Positions 35,642-46,803 are shown, counted from the first letter of the stretch. The stretch: 64,000 nt of DNA from Dechloromonas sp. TW-R-39-2 (GCF_016864195.1 NZ_CP045202.1:1395001-1459000); one strand, 5' to 3'. Numbers and translations: made by a program. The notes: generated by a model not told the origin, from the sequence alone.

Positions 35642-37342
35642 ATGATGATCAGCGGTGCAGAAATTGTAATCAGGTGCCTGCAGGAAGAAAAGGTCGATTG
35701 TGTCTTCGGTTACCCGGGTGGTTCCGTTTTGCACATTTACGATGCACTTTTCAAGCAGGATCAGGTCAAGCACATTCTCGTCCGCCATGAGCAGGCGGCC
35801 GTGCACGCGGCTGATGCCTATTCGCGTTCCTCACAGAAAGTCGGTGTGGCGCTGGTGACTTCAGGTCCTGGTGTAACCAACACGGTGACGGGGATTGCGA
35901 CCGCGTATATGGATTCGATTCCGATGGTTGTGCTGTGTGGCCAGGTGCCGACCCAGTACATCGGTCAGGACGCCTTCCAGGAGTGCGACACCGTCGGTAT
36001 TACCCGGCCTTGCGTCAAGCACAACTTCCTGGTCAAGGATGTCAAGGATCTGGCGGTAACGATCAAGAAGGCATTTCATATCGCCGCTACCGGTCGTCCG
36101 GGCCCTGTTGTCGTTGATATCCCCAAGGATATTACGGCCCAGATGTTCGAGTTCGACTATCCGAAGTCGATCCAGATGCGCTCGTACAATCCGGTCGTCA
36201 AGGGCCATCTCGGCCAGATCAAGAAGGCTGTCCAGATTCTGCAGGAAGCCAAGCGCCCGATCATTTACACCGGCGGCGGTGTCATTCTGTCCGATGCGGC
36301 TGAAAAGCTCACCGAACTGGCCCGCAAGCTGAACTTCCCGGTGACCAACACCTTGATGGGTCTGGGCGGTTATCCGGCAACCGACAAGCAGTTCGTCGGC
36401 ATGCTCGGCATGCACGGTACCTTCGAAGCCAATAACGCAATGCATTATTCCGACGTGATTCTCGCCGTCGGTGCTCGTTTCGACGACCGCGTGATCGGTA
36501 ATCCGGAACACTTTGGCGAAGAAAAGCGTCGCGTCATTCACATCGATATCGATCCGTCGTCGATTTCCAAGCGGGTCAAGGTCGATGTGCCGATTGTTGG
36601 CAATGTTTCCGATGTACTCGACGAAATTCTCAAGTTGATGGATGGCAGCTTCAAAACCAATCCTGAAGTGGCGGACTGGTGGAAGCAGATCGACGGCTGG
36701 CGTGGCCGCGACTCGTTGCGTTACAAGCAGACGGGCAACATCATGCCGCAATTCGTCATCGAAAAACTCTACGAAGTGACCGAGGGCAAGGCCTTCATCA
36801 CTTCCGACGTTGGTCAGCACCAGATGTTTGCCGCGCAGTACTACAAGTTCGACCAGCCACGCCGCTGGATCAACTCGGGTGGCCTGGGTACCATGGGCGT
36901 CGGCCTGCCGTACGGCATGGGCGTGCTGATGGCCAATCCGGATGCGCAGGTTGCCTGTGTGACGGGCGAGGGCTCGATCCAGATGTGTATCCAGGAACTC
37001 TCGACCTGCAAGCAATATGGTTTCCCGATCAAGATCATCAATCTGAATAACGGCATGCTCGGCATGGTGCGTCAGTGGCAGGAGATGTTCTATTCCAAGC
37101 GCTACTCCCAGTCCTATGTCACCTCGCTGCCTGATTTCGTCAAGCTGGCCGAGTCCTACGGTCACGTCGGCATCAAGGTCGAGCGTCCAGAGGATGTCGA
37201 ACCGGCACTGCGCAAGGCTTTTGTTGAACACAAGGATGACCTGGTTTTCCTCGACTTCATCATCGATTCGGGGGCTAATGTTTTCCCGATGGTGGCTGCC
37301 GGCAAGGGCCTGACCGAAATGATCCTCGCTGAAGATCTGTAA
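35642..37342 (+). CDS. ilvB: acetolactate synthase large subunit
   Basis: A 566-residue ThDP enzyme (AHAS) forming acetolactate or acetohydroxybutyrate for valine, leucine and isoleucine. The N-terminal catalytic stretch VFGYPGGSVLHIYDAL with the ThDP-activating Glu in RHEQAAVHAADAY is present, and the ThDP/Mg motif reads GEGSIQMCIQELSTC...NLNN, with GEGS in place of the more common GDGS. The ATG at 35642 is preferred over an in-frame TTG at 35630. It is followed by ilvH after 18 bases and begins the ilvB-ilvH-ilvC-pssA-leuA run. Confidence 0.95.
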   Translation: MMISGAEIVIRCLQEEKVDCVFGYPGGSVLHIYDALFKQDQVKHILVRHEQAAVHAADAYSRSSQKVGVALVTSGPGVTNTVTGIATAYMDSIPMVVLCGQVPTQYIGQDAFQECDTVGITRPCVKHNFLVKDVKDLAVTIKKAFHIAATGRPGPVVVDIPKDITAQMFEFDYPKSIQMRSYNPVVKGHLGQIKKAVQILQEAKRPIIYTGGGVILSDAAEKLTELARKLNFPVTNTLMGLGGYPATDKQFVGMLGMHGTFEANNAMHYSDVILAVGARFDDRVIGNPEHFGEEKRRVIHIDIDPSSISKRVKVDVPIVGNVSDVLDEILKLMDGSFKTNPEVADWWKQIDGWRGRDSLRYKQTGNIMPQFVIEKLYEVTEGKAFITSDVGQHQMFAAQYYKFDQPRRWINSGGLGTMGVGLPYGMGVLMANPDAQVACVTGEGSIQMCIQELSTCKQYGFPIKIINLNNGMLGMVRQWQEMFYSKRYSQSYVTSLPDFVKLAESYGHVGIKVERPEDVEPALRKAFVEHKDDLVFLDFIIDSGANVFPMVAAGKGLTEMILAEDL

Positions 37343-37360
37343 GCGGGGAAGGAAAAAAAC

Positions 37361-37855
37361 ATGTTGAAACACATCATTTCCATCCTGATCGAAAACGAGT
37401 CAGGTGCTCTTTCCCGCGTTGCAGGCCTGTTTTCTGCACGTGGTTACAACATTGAATCGCTGACCGTGGCACCGACGGAAGATCCCTCGCTGTCCCGGAT
37501 GACTATCCTGACCTCGGGCTCCGACGAAGTGCTCGAGCAGATCACCAAGCAGCTCAACAAGCTGGTTGATGTCGTCAAGGTGGTCGATCTCTCCGAAGCT
37601 GCTCACGTCGAGCGCGAACTGATGTTGATCAAGGTTCGTGCAACCGGCAAGGACCGCGAAGAGATGAAGCGTATGGCCGATATTTTCCGTGGCCGCATCA
37701 TCGATGTTACGGAATCGACCTATGTTATCGAGTTGACCGGGGCAAGCTCCAAGCTCGATTCCTTCATCGCCGCGCTTGATGCCGGCCTGATTCTCGAAAC
37801 CGTCCGTACCGGTGTCTGTGGCATTGGTCGTGGCGATCGTATTCTCAAGATCTAA
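37361..37855 (+). CDS. ilvH: acetolactate synthase small (regulatory) subunit
   Basis: A 164-residue regulatory subunit that gives AHAS its valine feedback inhibition and full activity. The N-terminal ACT domain reads HIISILIENESGALSRVAGLFSARGYNIESL, and the C-terminal domain has GRIIDVTESTYVIELTG. GGGGAAGGA lies before the ATG. It stands directly between ilvB and ilvC. Confidence 0.96.
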   Translation: MLKHIISILIENESGALSRVAGLFSARGYNIESLTVAPTEDPSLSRMTILTSGSDEVLEQITKQLNKLVDVVKVVDLSEAAHVERELMLIKVRATGKDREEMKRMADIFRGRIIDVTESTYVIELTGASSKLDSFIAALDAGLILETVRTGVCGIGRGDRILKI

Positions 37856-38896
<1,041 letters not shown>

Positions 38897-38952
38897 TCTG
38901 GTTGTCAGCTCGCCGGGGCAGTGCGCTTTTGCCTGACCCGGTCTTCGCTTTC

Positions 38953-38978
38953 GGGCGGTGTGGTTTTCCGCACCGCCC
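38953..38978 (+). terminator. terminator after ilvC
   Basis: GGGCGGTG pairs with CACCGCCC, extended by TGG/CCG around a TTTT loop, and is followed by TTGTTATTT. It lies about 57 bases past the ilvC stop and 75 before pssA. Confidence 0.8.
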
Positions 38979-39053
38979 TTGTTATTTCCGGAAAGAGCCT
39001 TGGGTGATTGGGTGTATTCTTCAATTCCCCATTTGGCTGGATTTTAGTGATCA

Positions 39054-39806
39054 ATGACCGAACTCAAGCCCCGTAAAGCCCTGTTCAATCCCGAACTCAA
39101 ACGGCGTGGCATTTATGTGCTGCCCAATCTATTTACGACTGCAGCGCTCTTTGCTGGTTTCTTTGCCATCGTTCAGGCGATGCAGGGAGATTTCGAGCGT
39201 GCAGCCATGGCGATTTTCATTGCCATGGTGCTTGACGGGCTTGACGGGCGGGTAGCTCGCATGACCAACACCCAGTCTGCTTTTGGTGCCGAGTATGACT
39301 CTCTTTCCGATATGGTCAGCTTTGGTGCAGCGCCTGCCTTGGTCGTTTACGAGTGGGCTTTGCGTGATCTCGGCCGCCTTGGCTGGATTGCTGCCTTCAT
39401 TTACTGCGCCGGTGCGGCCTTGCGTCTGGCACGCTTCAATACGACCCTTGAGGTGATGGACAAGCGTTACTTTCAGGGGTTGCCATCGCCGGCAGCTGCG
39501 GCACTGGTTGCCGGCCTGGTCTGGGTGATGATTACAACGGGTGTTGCAGGTAGCGACGTGCGTGCACTGGCGTGTGGTTTGACCATTTTTGCCGGTGTGA
39601 CCATGGTGTCGAATGTCCGTTATTACAGTTTCAAGGACGTCAATCTGAAAAAGAGTGTGCCGTTTTTTGTGATTGCAGCAATTGCTCTCGGCTTCGCTCT
39701 GGTTGCCTATAGTCCTGAGATCGCCTTGTTCGGTTTCTTTGTACTTTACGGTCTGTCTGGCTACGTGCTGGCCGCGCTGAGTTTGTTCAAGCGCAAGACT
39801 GCCTGA
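39054..39806 (+). CDS. pssA: CDP-diacylglycerol--serine O-phosphatidyltransferase
   Basis: A 250-residue integral membrane enzyme making phosphatidylserine, the precursor of phosphatidylethanolamine. The CDP-alcohol phosphotransferase motif D-x2-DG-x2-AR-x8-G-x3-D-x3-D is seen in [12 protein letters not shown] and [10 protein letters not shown]. About eight hydrophobic segments follow the N-terminal [20 protein letters not shown]. It is the Bacillus-type (class II) enzyme by sequence. It precedes leuA by about 16 bases, as often seen in betaproteobacteria. Confidence 0.93.
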   Translation: MTELKPRKALFNPELKRRGIYVLPNLFTTAALFAGFFAIVQAMQGDFERAAMAIFIAMVLDGLDGRVARMTNTQSAFGAEYDSLSDMVSFGAAPALVVYEWALRDLGRLGWIAAFIYCAGAALRLARFNTTLEVMDKRYFQGLPSPAAAALVAGLVWVMITTGVAGSDVRALACGLTIFAGVTMVSNVRYYSFKDVNLKKSVPFFVIAAIALGFALVAYSPEIALFGFFVLYGLSGYVLAALSLFKRKTA

Positions 39807-39822
39807 CTTGTCGGAGCAAAAC

Positions 39823-41364
39823 ATGAAGCAGCATCTGGTAATTTTTGATACGACCTTGCGCGACGGCGAGCAGAGCCCCGGTGCGTCGATGACCAAGGAA
39901 GAGAAGCTGCGCGTTGCCCGCCAGCTTGAAAAAATGCGGGTTGATGTGATCGAGGCAGGTTTTGCTGCCGCATCGCCTGGTGATTTCGATTCCATTCATG
40001 CGATCGCCCAGGCGATCAAGGATTCAACCATCTGTTCGTTGGCGCGGGCCAATGAAAACGATATTCACCGTGCCGGTGAAGCGATCAAGCCAGCCAATTC
40101 CGGCCGGATTCATACCTTTATCGCCACCTCGCCGATCCACATGGAAAAGAAGCTGCGCATGACGCCCGATCAGGTCGTCGAGCAGGCGGTCAAATCGATT
40201 GCCTGGGCGCGGGAATATACCGACGATGTCGAGTTCTCCGCCGAGGATGCCGGGCGTTCTGACATTGATTTCCTGTGCCGGATTTTCGATGCGGTTATCA
40301 AGGCCGGTGCCACGACGATCAATGTGCCGGATACCGTTGGCTATAACATCCCTTCTCAGTACGCTGAAACAATGCGTCAGCTGATTGAGCGGGTGCCGAA
40401 TTCTGACAAGGTGATCTGGTCGGTACATTGTCATAACGATCTGGGGCTTGCCGTTTCCAACTCACTGGCTGCCGTGCTGGCCGGTGCAAGGCAGGTCGAA
40501 TGTACGATCAATGGTCTGGGCGAGCGAGCTGGGAATGCGGCGCTGGAAGAGATTGTCATGGCCGTGCGGACGCGCGCCGACGTGTTTCCCGTTGAGACGC
40601 GCATTGAGACGACCCAGATCGTGCCTGCCTCGAAGCTCATTTCCCAGATTACAGGCTATCCAGTGCAGCCGAACAAGGCGGTCGTCGGTGCCAATGCCTT
40701 TGCGCATGAGTCGGGCATTCACCAGGACGGCGTACTCAAGCATCGCGAAACCTACGAGATCATGCGTGCGCAGGACGTGGGTTGGACGCAGAACAAGCTT
40801 GTTCTTGGCAAGCATTCCGGGCGCAATGCCTTCAAGAGTCGTCTGCTGGAGCTCGGGATTGAGCTTGAAGGGGATGAGGCGCTGAATGCGGCTTTTGCTC
40901 GCTTCAAGGAGCTGGCTGACCGCAAGCATGAAATCTTCGATGAGGATTTGCATGCGCTGGTTTCCGATGATGTGGTCGCTCCGGAGCAAGAGCACTTCAA
41001 GCTGCTTTATTCCAAGGTCTGTTCCGAAACCGGTGAAATGCCTCACGCCAAGGTGATCATGAGTGTCGGCGGTGTCGAGCAGTCAGGTGAGGCCGATGGT
41101 GGCGGGCCGGTTGATGCGACATTCAAGGCAATCGAGGGGATTGTCGGCAGCGGTGCCGAATTGCTGCTTTATTCGGTCAATGCGATTACGACCGGGACTG
41201 ATGCGCAGGGCGAGGTAACGACCCGCCTGGCCAAGGGCGGGCGTATCGTCAATGGCAATGGTGCCGATACGGATATCGTGATTGCATCGGCCCGTTCTTA
41301 CCTGAATGCACTCAACAAGCTGCATTCGACGCTGGACAAGGTCAAGGCACAGGGCGACGTCTGA
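39823..41364 (+). CDS. leuA: 2-isopropylmalate synthase
   Basis: A 513-residue enzyme condensing 2-ketoisovalerate with acetyl-CoA, the first committed step to leucine. The catalytic barrel opens with [18 protein letters not shown], contains [38 protein letters not shown], and ends in a C-terminal LeuA dimer/allosteric domain (about 390-513) for leucine feedback inhibition. I chose the ATG at 39823 with CGGAG upstream; a TTG 15 bases earlier is less likely. A terminator follows. Confidence 0.96.
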   Translation: MKQHLVIFDTTLRDGEQSPGASMTKEEKLRVARQLEKMRVDVIEAGFAAASPGDFDSIHAIAQAIKDSTICSLARANENDIHRAGEAIKPANSGRIHTFIATSPIHMEKKLRMTPDQVVEQAVKSIAWAREYTDDVEFSAEDAGRSDIDFLCRIFDAVIKAGATTINVPDTVGYNIPSQYAETMRQLIERVPNSDKVIWSVHCHNDLGLAVSNSLAAVLAGARQVECTINGLGERAGNAALEEIVMAVRTRADVFPVETRIETTQIVPASKLISQITGYPVQPNKAVVGANAFAHESGIHQDGVLKHRETYEIMRAQDVGWTQNKLVLGKHSGRNAFKSRLLELGIELEGDEALNAAFARFKELADRKHEIFDEDLHALVSDDVVAPEQEHFKLLYSKVCSETGEMPHAKVIMSVGGVEQSGEADGGGPVDATFKAIEGIVGSGAELLLYSVNAITTGTDAQGEVTTRLAKGGRIVNGNGADTDIVIASARSYLNALNKLHSTLDKVKAQGDV

Positions 41365-41382
41365 TCGCCTGTAGTCTCTGCC

Positions 41383-41414
41383 AAAGGCCGCTTCAGCTTT
41401 GCTGGGCGGCCTTT
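41383..41414 (+). terminator. terminator of leuA
   Basis: AAAGGCCGC pairs with GCGGCCTTT, followed by GTTTCGTCT. The hairpin overlaps the last codons of the convergent DUF2069 gene, so this short stretch serves both as coding sequence and terminator. Confidence 0.8.
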
Positions 41415-41764
41415 GTTTCGTCTAGGACCGGGCGCGTCGCGCGGATGTAAAGAATGGTCGATGTGAACAGGATGAGCGCCAGCACTGTCTCGCCAGCGGC
41501 CAGCCATTGCGACAGGCCGTGTTCGCTGGTTGAACGGGTCAGTCCTTCCAGCAGGTAGAACTGGATGAACAGCGACACCCATTTGTAGGTGTAACGTTTG
41601 CCGCGCAGGATGCCGAACAGTGGCGCAAGAAGAAATACGGCCTTGAGGATCAGCCAGGAACCGCCCGGCTTGAGTGGTGCGAGCCAGGCTTCCCAGGCGA
41701 GACAAAGAAAAATCAGGGCAATCAGGCTGGTGCTGGCAATGAATTGATATCGGGATGCTGTCAC
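41393..41764 (-). CDS. DUF2069 inner-membrane protein
   Basis: A 123-residue protein with four predicted membrane helices (about 8-26, 37-53, 62-75 and 88-107). The conserved core FGILRGKRYTYKWVSLFIQFYLLEGLTR is the DUF2069 signature. Function unknown. The start overlaps the wrbA stop by four bases, a pairing found in many proteobacteria. Confidence 0.88.
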   Translation of the reverse strand: MTASRYQFIASTSLIALIFLCLAWEAWLAPLKPGGSWLILKAVFLLAPLFGILRGKRYTYKWVSLFIQFYLLEGLTRSTSEHGLSQWLAAGETVLALILFTSTILYIRATRPVLDETKAAQQS

Positions 41765-42357
41765 GGTCGACTCAGTTTTTGAACAAGAATGGCCAGGCGT
41801 TTTCCCTGGGCGAAGGCGAGGCGACTTTCTGTTTCGGAGAGTCGCGGATTGCCGTCGTGGCCTGCGATATGGCTTGGGCCGTAAGGCGTTCCGCCACTTG
41901 TGGTGGATGAAAGATCGGTTTCGGTGAAGGGCAATCCCATCAGCAGCATGCCGTGATGAAGCAGTGGCAGCATCATCGAGATCAGTGTTGTTTCGTTACC
42001 CCCATGCTGGCTGCTGCTCGAGGTAAATACGCAGGCTGGTTTGCCGGCCAGTGAGCCATTTTGCCAAGCGGCAATCGTGCCGTCCCAGAAGTATTTCATG
42101 GGGGCCGCCATGTTACCGAAACGGACCGGGCTGCCCAGGGCGAGTCCGGCACATTCTTCAATGTCGCGTGCTTCGACGTATGGGGCGCCACTCTCGGGAA
42201 TGGCTGCCTCACTGACTTCGCAGACCGTTGAAACGCGCGGCACGGTGCGTAGTCGGGCCTGCATGCCGGGCACCGATTCGATACCGCAGGCAATGCGTTC
42301 CGCCAGGCTGCGAACCGACCCGCGATGGCTGTAATAGAGAACGAGGATATCTTGCAT
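41761..42357 (-). CDS. wrbA: NAD(P)H:quinone oxidoreductase, WrbA/flavodoxin family
   Basis: A 198-residue FMN-binding flavodoxin-fold enzyme that reduces quinones by two electrons. The phosphate-binding loop is YYSHRGSVRSLAERIACGIE, followed by GSPVRFGNMAAPMKYFWDGT and FTSSSSQHGGNETTL, all family features. It starts 22 bases from the divergent yihY gene and is coupled to the DUF2069 gene. Confidence 0.92.
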   Translation of the reverse strand: MQDILVLYYSHRGSVRSLAERIACGIESVPGMQARLRTVPRVSTVCEVSEAAIPESGAPYVEARDIEECAGLALGSPVRFGNMAAPMKYFWDGTIAAWQNGSLAGKPACVFTSSSSQHGGNETTLISMMLPLLHHGMLLMGLPFTETDLSSTTSGGTPYGPSHIAGHDGNPRLSETESRLAFAQGKRLAILVQKLSRP

Positions 42358-42378
42358 GGTGGGCTATTATACGGCCCC

Positions 42379-43212
42379 ATGCCGACGCACTCTCGTTATC
42401 GCCGCACCAAGGCCAGGCCAGGCAAGACGGCCAGTATCTTTCAGCGTTTTCTGAATGAAAACATGCTGCAGACCAGTTCGGCGCTCGCATTTACGACATT
42501 GATGGCGCTTGTTCCGCTGGTTACCGTCGTTTTGTCGGTGGCCGGTGCCATTCCCTATTTTGATCTGTTGACCAAGCGCCTTGATCTATTGATCCGTGAG
42601 ACCTTGTTGCCGGCAGGCGCGGCGGGGGCGATCGCCGGTAGTATCAGCAGCTTTTCGCACAAGGCGCAGCAGTTGACCGTGGCAGGCCTGGCTGTCCTCG
42701 GCGTTACGGCATTTTTGTTGATGAATACGATAGAGCGCGCCTTCAATCATCTGTGGTTGGTCGAGCCGCGTCCCTTTTTGGCGCGCTTGCGCCTGTATGC
42801 GTTTGTTATGGCTGTCTGGCCTTTCATCCTTGGGGCGATCGCCCTGGCGGTGTCTTTTGCCGTAACCAGTTCGCTGGGCTTGTTCGATGAGCCGGCCTGG
42901 ATGAGGCGTGTTGCACTGAAAGGTGTTTCAGTCGCGATGCTTGGCCTGTTCTTTTCGTTTCTCTACTACGCGGTGCCGAATGCCGATGTGTCGCGGCGTG
43001 CAGCGTTTTGTGGCGGTGTTTTTGCAGCGCTCGCATTTTCTGGCATGCAGAAGATATTCGAGTTTTATCTCGGTAGCTCGGCAATGCTCAAAAACATATA
43101 CGGAGCATTTGCAGCATTCCCGGTGTTTCTAGTCTGGCTGCATCTTTCATGGGCGGTCGTGCTTTTTGGCGGATTGATCGCGGCTACTGTGAGTCGTCCG
43201 GCAAAACGCTGA
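42379..43212 (+). CDS. YihY/BrkB family inner-membrane protein
   Basis: A 277-residue membrane protein with about six helices. The opening FLNENMLQTSSALAFTTLMALVPLVTVVLSV, the central NTIERAFNHLWLV and the C-terminal YYAVPNADVSRRAAFCGGVFAALAF and HLSWAVVLFGGLIAAT identify the YihY/BrkB family, once wrongly called ribonuclease BN. Function is unresolved. The start is the ATG at 42379; the frame extends upstream into the wrbA leader. Its 3' end overlaps the convergent unknown gene by 29 bases. Confidence 0.9.
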   Translation: MPTHSRYRRTKARPGKTASIFQRFLNENMLQTSSALAFTTLMALVPLVTVVLSVAGAIPYFDLLTKRLDLLIRETLLPAGAAGAIAGSISSFSHKAQQLTVAGLAVLGVTAFLLMNTIERAFNHLWLVEPRPFLARLRLYAFVMAVWPFILGAIALAVSFAVTSSLGLFDEPAWMRRVALKGVSVAMLGLFFSFLYYAVPNADVSRRAAFCGGVFAALAFSGMQKIFEFYLGSSAMLKNIYGAFAAFPVFLVWLHLSWAVVLFGGLIAATVSRPAKR

Positions 43213-44698
43213 AGACCTCAATGCTGCTGGTTTGTTCATCGATGTGGGTGGTGCGGACCTGACGGATTTCCAGATTCGCATTTTCAATCAGGACGATGAT
43301 GCTTTCAGAGTTTTCCTTGAGTGTGTCGGTCGGCACAACAAGTGCCGGGTAAGGGCGCAGTGGCGGCGTCTCGGGCAGCATGAGTGCCGCAATTTTGCCG
43401 GCATCGGGGGTCTTGGGGAGGAAAATTTCCGCTGCAATTGCGCTGGATGCGAGTAGTTGCAGACCCAGTTCAACGTGCTCGGGATTCTCTGATATGGCCC
43501 AGCGAATAATGCATATCCGCCAAGCCTGATTGTTGTCAGAGGCTTCATCCTGGGACTGCAGGGCAATAATGTCGCCAACCCTGAGGTTTTCAGTATCGCC
43601 GGCGATATGCATCAACGCATAGCCTTCCGGACTTTCGTTGGTGACCATCCATTCGCTGTGTTCGATTGCGCTGGCTGGAGCTTTGCTCAGTAACCAGAGT
43701 TGTGCCAGGCCTGAGCACAGATTTGCCCGGTAGGATTGGCGGCGGCGCGGGAAGCGTCGTTTTGCCGGTTGGCCCCACAGGTGATGCAGTCGGAGCAGAA
43801 CGCCGCGTCCGGCATGATTTTCGGCAAAAGCAGGAATGCCCAATTCGGCTGTCGTGCGTCCCTTGTTGAGTTCTTTGCGCTGGGCGAGTGCGTGTTCTGC
43901 GATGGCTCTGCAGGAGAAATACAGGGCCTGGGTTTCGGCGCCCGGCGAGCGACGAATCAGCGCATGCGCAGGAATGTCCTTGTCGAGATCAATCCAGAAG
44001 ACACTTTCGCTGTCTTCGGGGGGCGTGTCCGATAGTGTTGGAAGTTTGTCGATTTGATCGATGTACTGGGCAATGAACTCGAGTTCGGCCGAGCAAAACG
44101 ATGCTGGTTGGGCAATGGCTGCCAGCAGGATCGAAAGATAGATTCGCTCGATTGACTGGGTGCTGGATGTTTCCGGTGAGTTGGCCAGTCCAAGGCGGCG
44201 AGCCGTGCCGTAAGCTGCGTGCAATTGTTGCCACAAACCCAGGCAGCTTGGCGCGGCAACCAGGTGATTGACCTTTATTTGCCATGCAATGCAATGCATG
44301 ACGCGGCGTAGCGAGGTTTGCGGCGAGCGTGATGGTGCGCTGCTCAGCGGGTCGAACAGTTCGGAGAGCGTGTTGAAATAATCCTGGGTGAGCATTTCAA
44401 GAAGCTCGAGGATGAGTCGAACACGCAAACGAAGTCGCCGGGAAATCGGCAATGACACTTCGTGCAATAGCGGCAATTCTGCACAGACAATCCGTTCGGC
44501 CTGGGCGTAAAGCAGGTCAAGTAATTTTGTCCGCTGGGAGTTGGGAACAGGCGTCTCGCGCAGTAGGAGCAGCTGGCGCAGCAGTTGATCGATGTACTCA
44601 GGGCCGTGGTGGCCGTGCGCCAGCGCAAGCCATTCAAGAATGCTCTTGATGTTGGCTTCAGCGGTGACGGGCAAGGATTTTTCCAGTGTGCTGTTCAT
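43184..44698 (-). CDS. uncharacterised cytoplasmic protein with PilZ-like C-terminal motifs
   Basis: A 504-residue protein starting MNSTLEKSLPVTAEANI; the frame runs 64 residues upstream but that part looks like read-through of the rpsP promoter region. The first 290 residues are predicted mostly helical and match no family I can name. The last third has RRQSYR (R-x3-R type) followed about 35 residues later by NESPEGYAL, matching the N-x-S-x2-G half of the cyclic-di-GMP-binding PilZ signature, and then VGDIIALQ. A PilZ-like effector is plausible but unproven. It is convergent with yihY and divergent from rpsP. Confidence 0.7.
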   Translation of the reverse strand: MNSTLEKSLPVTAEANIKSILEWLALAHGHHGPEYIDQLLRQLLLLRETPVPNSQRTKLLDLLYAQAERIVCAELPLLHEVSLPISRRLRLRVRLILELLEMLTQDYFNTLSELFDPLSSAPSRSPQTSLRRVMHCIAWQIKVNHLVAAPSCLGLWQQLHAAYGTARRLGLANSPETSSTQSIERIYLSILLAAIAQPASFCSAELEFIAQYIDQIDKLPTLSDTPPEDSESVFWIDLDKDIPAHALIRRSPGAETQALYFSCRAIAEHALAQRKELNKGRTTAELGIPAFAENHAGRGVLLRLHHLWGQPAKRRFPRRRQSYRANLCSGLAQLWLLSKAPASAIEHSEWMVTNESPEGYALMHIAGDTENLRVGDIIALQSQDEASDNNQAWRICIIRWAISENPEHVELGLQLLASSAIAAEIFLPKTPDAGKIAALMLPETPPLRPYPALVVPTDTLKENSESIIVLIENANLEIRQVRTTHIDEQTSSIEVFSVLPDDSQ

Positions 44699-44793
44699 TG
44701 TGCGCTGCAGAATAGCAAAAAAACCTCGCTTTGCCTTTGGTCGGGCGCCAGGCGGCGTGATTTTTCCGATGCGTGGACAGTATTCTAAGTGGC

Positions 44794-44821
44794 TTGTTTT
44801 TCCTTGATAAAGCGCTATAAT
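44794..44821 (+). promoter_or_regulatory. promoter of the rpsP operon
   Basis: TTGTTT (44794-44799), a 16-base spacer and a perfect TATAAT (44816-44821) lie 35 bases before the rpsP ATG. This is the strongest -10 box seen in the window and fits a highly expressed ribosomal operon. Confidence 0.75.
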
Positions 44822-44855
44822 CTCGGGTCTTTTTTCAAGCAACGAAAGAATTACC

Positions 44856-45110
44856 ATGGTTGTTATCCGTCTTGCCCGTGGCGGCGCCAAGAAGCGTCCC
44901 TTCTACAACATGGTCGTGACCGACTCCCGTAACCGCCGTGATGGCCGTTTCGTCGAGCGCATCGGTTTCTACAACCCTGTTGCCTCCGGTAATGCAGAGT
45001 CCCTGCGTATTGCCGTTGATCGTCTGTCCTACTGGCAGCAAAACGGCGCCCAGCTGTCGCCGACCGTTGCCCGTCTGGTCAAGCAACACGCTGCCCAGCA
45101 GGCTGCTTAA
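44856..45110 (+). CDS. rpsP: 30S ribosomal protein S16
   Basis: An 84-residue ribosomal protein with the family opening [40 protein letters not shown]. It assembles early on 16S rRNA. It is first in the conserved rpsP-rimM-trmD-rplS operon and sits behind a consensus promoter, with GAAAGAA as ribosome site. Confidence 0.98.
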   Translation: MVVIRLARGGAKKRPFYNMVVTDSRNRRDGRFVERIGFYNPVASGNAESLRIAVDRLSYWQQNGAQLSPTVARLVKQHAAQQAA

Positions 45111-45122
45111 GTCGTATCCGCT

Positions 45123-45635
45123 TTGACCAGCAGCGAGATCGTTGTCCTGGGGCGGCTTGCCGACCCCTACGGAATTCGCGGCTGGCTCAAGCTGCATGCC
45201 TTTGGCGATGACCCGCTGGACTGGGCTGAAATGCCTGTCTGGTGGATCTGCAGGGAAGGTGAGCCGTGGCGCGAATGCGGGCTGAAAGGCCTAAAAGTCC
45301 ACGGTCATGGTTTGGTTGTGCTGCTCGATGGTGTCAACGATCGTACGGCCGCTGAATCCATGAAAGGTGTTCTGGTTGGTGCGCCGAAAGATGCACTGCC
45401 GGTTCCCGAAGAAGGTGAGTATTACTGGGACGATCTGATCGGCCTGGAAGTGGTGAATAGTGCTGGTGAAACACTCGGTAAAGTTGCCGGGCTGATTGAA
45501 ACCGGTGCCAATGACGTTCTGCGCGTTGTCGGTGATGACGAGGTAGAGCGTCTTTTGCCGTTCGTTTCAGCGGTGGTTCTAGCCGTTGAAAAAGAGGCAG
45601 GGATTGTTCGGGTGGAGTGGGGCATCGACTGGTGA
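45123..45635 (+). CDS. rimM: 16S rRNA processing / ribosome maturation factor RimM
   Basis: A 170-residue factor for 30S head maturation that binds S19. It opens [24 protein letters not shown], the typical RimM barrel, and the C-terminal PRC-barrel shows [14 protein letters not shown] and [14 protein letters not shown]. It begins 12 bases after rpsP and its stop overlaps the trmD start codon. Confidence 0.96.
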   Translation: MTSSEIVVLGRLADPYGIRGWLKLHAFGDDPLDWAEMPVWWICREGEPWRECGLKGLKVHGHGLVVLLDGVNDRTAAESMKGVLVGAPKDALPVPEEGEYYWDDLIGLEVVNSAGETLGKVAGLIETGANDVLRVVGDDEVERLLPFVSAVVLAVEKEAGIVRVEWGIDW

Positions 45636-46396
45636 TCCGGTTTGATTGCATCACGCTGTTTCCGGAGATGTTTGCTGCCGTGACGCAGTGCGGTATTACC
45701 CGTCGGGCGCTCGAAGAGCAGCGCTGGGTATGGCAGGGCTGGAATCCTCGTGATTTTGCCGAAAATGCCTGGCGACGGGTGGATGATCGTCCCTTTGGTG
45801 GCGGGCCTGGCATGGTGATGCAGCCTGGGCCACTGGAAAAAGCGATCATGGCTGCAAAAGCGCAGCAGCAGGAGGCAGGACTGGCGAAAAGCCGGGTTAT
45901 TTACCTCTCGCCGCAAGGTGCTCCGCTTACTCATGAGCGGGTAATGCAGCTGGCGCAGGGCGGAGAAGGGGTGATTCTTCTCTGTGGCCGCTATGAAGGA
46001 ATTGACGAGCGTCTGATCGAGCGTTGCGTTGATGAAGAAATTTCGATCGGAGATTTTGTGCTTTCCGGTGGCGAGTTGCCGGCGATGGCCTTGATTGATG
46101 CCGTTGTCCGCCAGTTGCCGGGAGTGCTTGGTGATGCTGCTTCGGCGGTTGAAGATTCGTTTGTTGGTGGTTTGCTTGATTGTCCGCACTACACCCGCCC
46201 CGAGGTCTATGAGGGTGAGGCGGTGCCGGAGATTTTGCTGTCAGGTGACCACAAAAAAATTCGTCGTTGGCGACTCAAGCAGTCGTTGGCGCGGACCCGG
46301 AAGCGCCGGCCGGATTTGCTGGCGCACCGCAGCTTGTCTGCGGAGGAAACGCAACTACTCACGGAAATTTCCGGAGAGGAGCAATGCGGTGAGTAA
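45632..46396 (+). CDS. trmD: tRNA (guanine-N1)-methyltransferase
   Basis: A 254-residue SPOUT-class enzyme methylating G37 of tRNAs. The deep trefoil knot is marked by [38 protein letters not shown], and substrate-binding by [11 protein letters not shown]. The start is a GTG at 45632 overlapping the rimM stop (GTGA); [14 protein letters not shown] then aligns with the family. Its downstream neighbour rplS follows after 26 bases. Confidence 0.97.
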   Translation: MIRFDCITLFPEMFAAVTQCGITRRALEEQRWVWQGWNPRDFAENAWRRVDDRPFGGGPGMVMQPGPLEKAIMAAKAQQQEAGLAKSRVIYLSPQGAPLTHERVMQLAQGGEGVILLCGRYEGIDERLIERCVDEEISIGDFVLSGGELPAMALIDAVVRQLPGVLGDAASAVEDSFVGGLLDCPHYTRPEVYEGEAVPEILLSGDHKKIRRWRLKQSLARTRKRRPDLLAHRSLSAEETQLLTEISGEEQCGE

Positions 46397-46422
46397 GTGT
46401 TTATAAAATTTAAGGATCTCAC

Positions 46423-46803
46423 ATGAACCTGATTCAACAACTCGAGCAAGAAGAAATCGCCCGTCTGGGCAAGACCATTCCTGAATTTGCACCGGGCGAC
46501 ACCGTCGTTGTGCAGGTCAAGGTCAAGGAAGGCAATCGCGAGCGTCTGCAGGCTTACGAAGGCGTCGTTATCGCCAAGCGTAACCGTGGTCTGAATTCCG
46601 GTTTCACCGTCCGCAAGATTTCTTCCGGTGAAGGCGTCGAGCGTACTTTCCAGACCTATTCCCCGCTGGTTGCTTCGATCGAAGTCAAGCGTCGCGGTGA
46701 TGTGCGTCGTGCCAAGCTGTACTACCTCCGTGAGCGTTCGGGCAAGTCTGCACGTATCAAGGAAAAGCTGGTTCGCAAGGAAAAGCCGGTCGCAGCTGCT
46801 TAA
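46423..46803 (+). CDS. rplS: 50S ribosomal protein L19
   Basis: A 126-residue ribosomal protein at the subunit interface. Family stretches are [33 protein letters not shown] and [18 protein letters not shown], with a basic C-terminus. AAGGA precedes the ATG. It is last in the rpsP operon and is followed by a strong terminator. Confidence 0.98.
   Translation: MNLIQQLEQEEIARLGKTIPEFAPGDTVVVQVKVKEGNRERLQAYEGVVIAKRNRGLNSGFTVRKISSGEGVERTFQTYSPLVASIEVKRRGDVRRAKLYYLRERSGKSARIKEKLVRKEKPVAAA

Noticed and set aside
35861..37372. A 503-codon open frame opposite ilvB
   Set aside because: Antisense to a strongly conserved enzyme and lacking any recognisable domain; explained by codon bias on the ilvB strand.
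41755..41775. Another GGTCGAC copy of the 3' motif near wrbA
   Set aside because: Here it is coding sequence at the wrbA 3' end (Ser-Arg-Pro-stop) and lacks the TGGAAA flank, so it was not counted.
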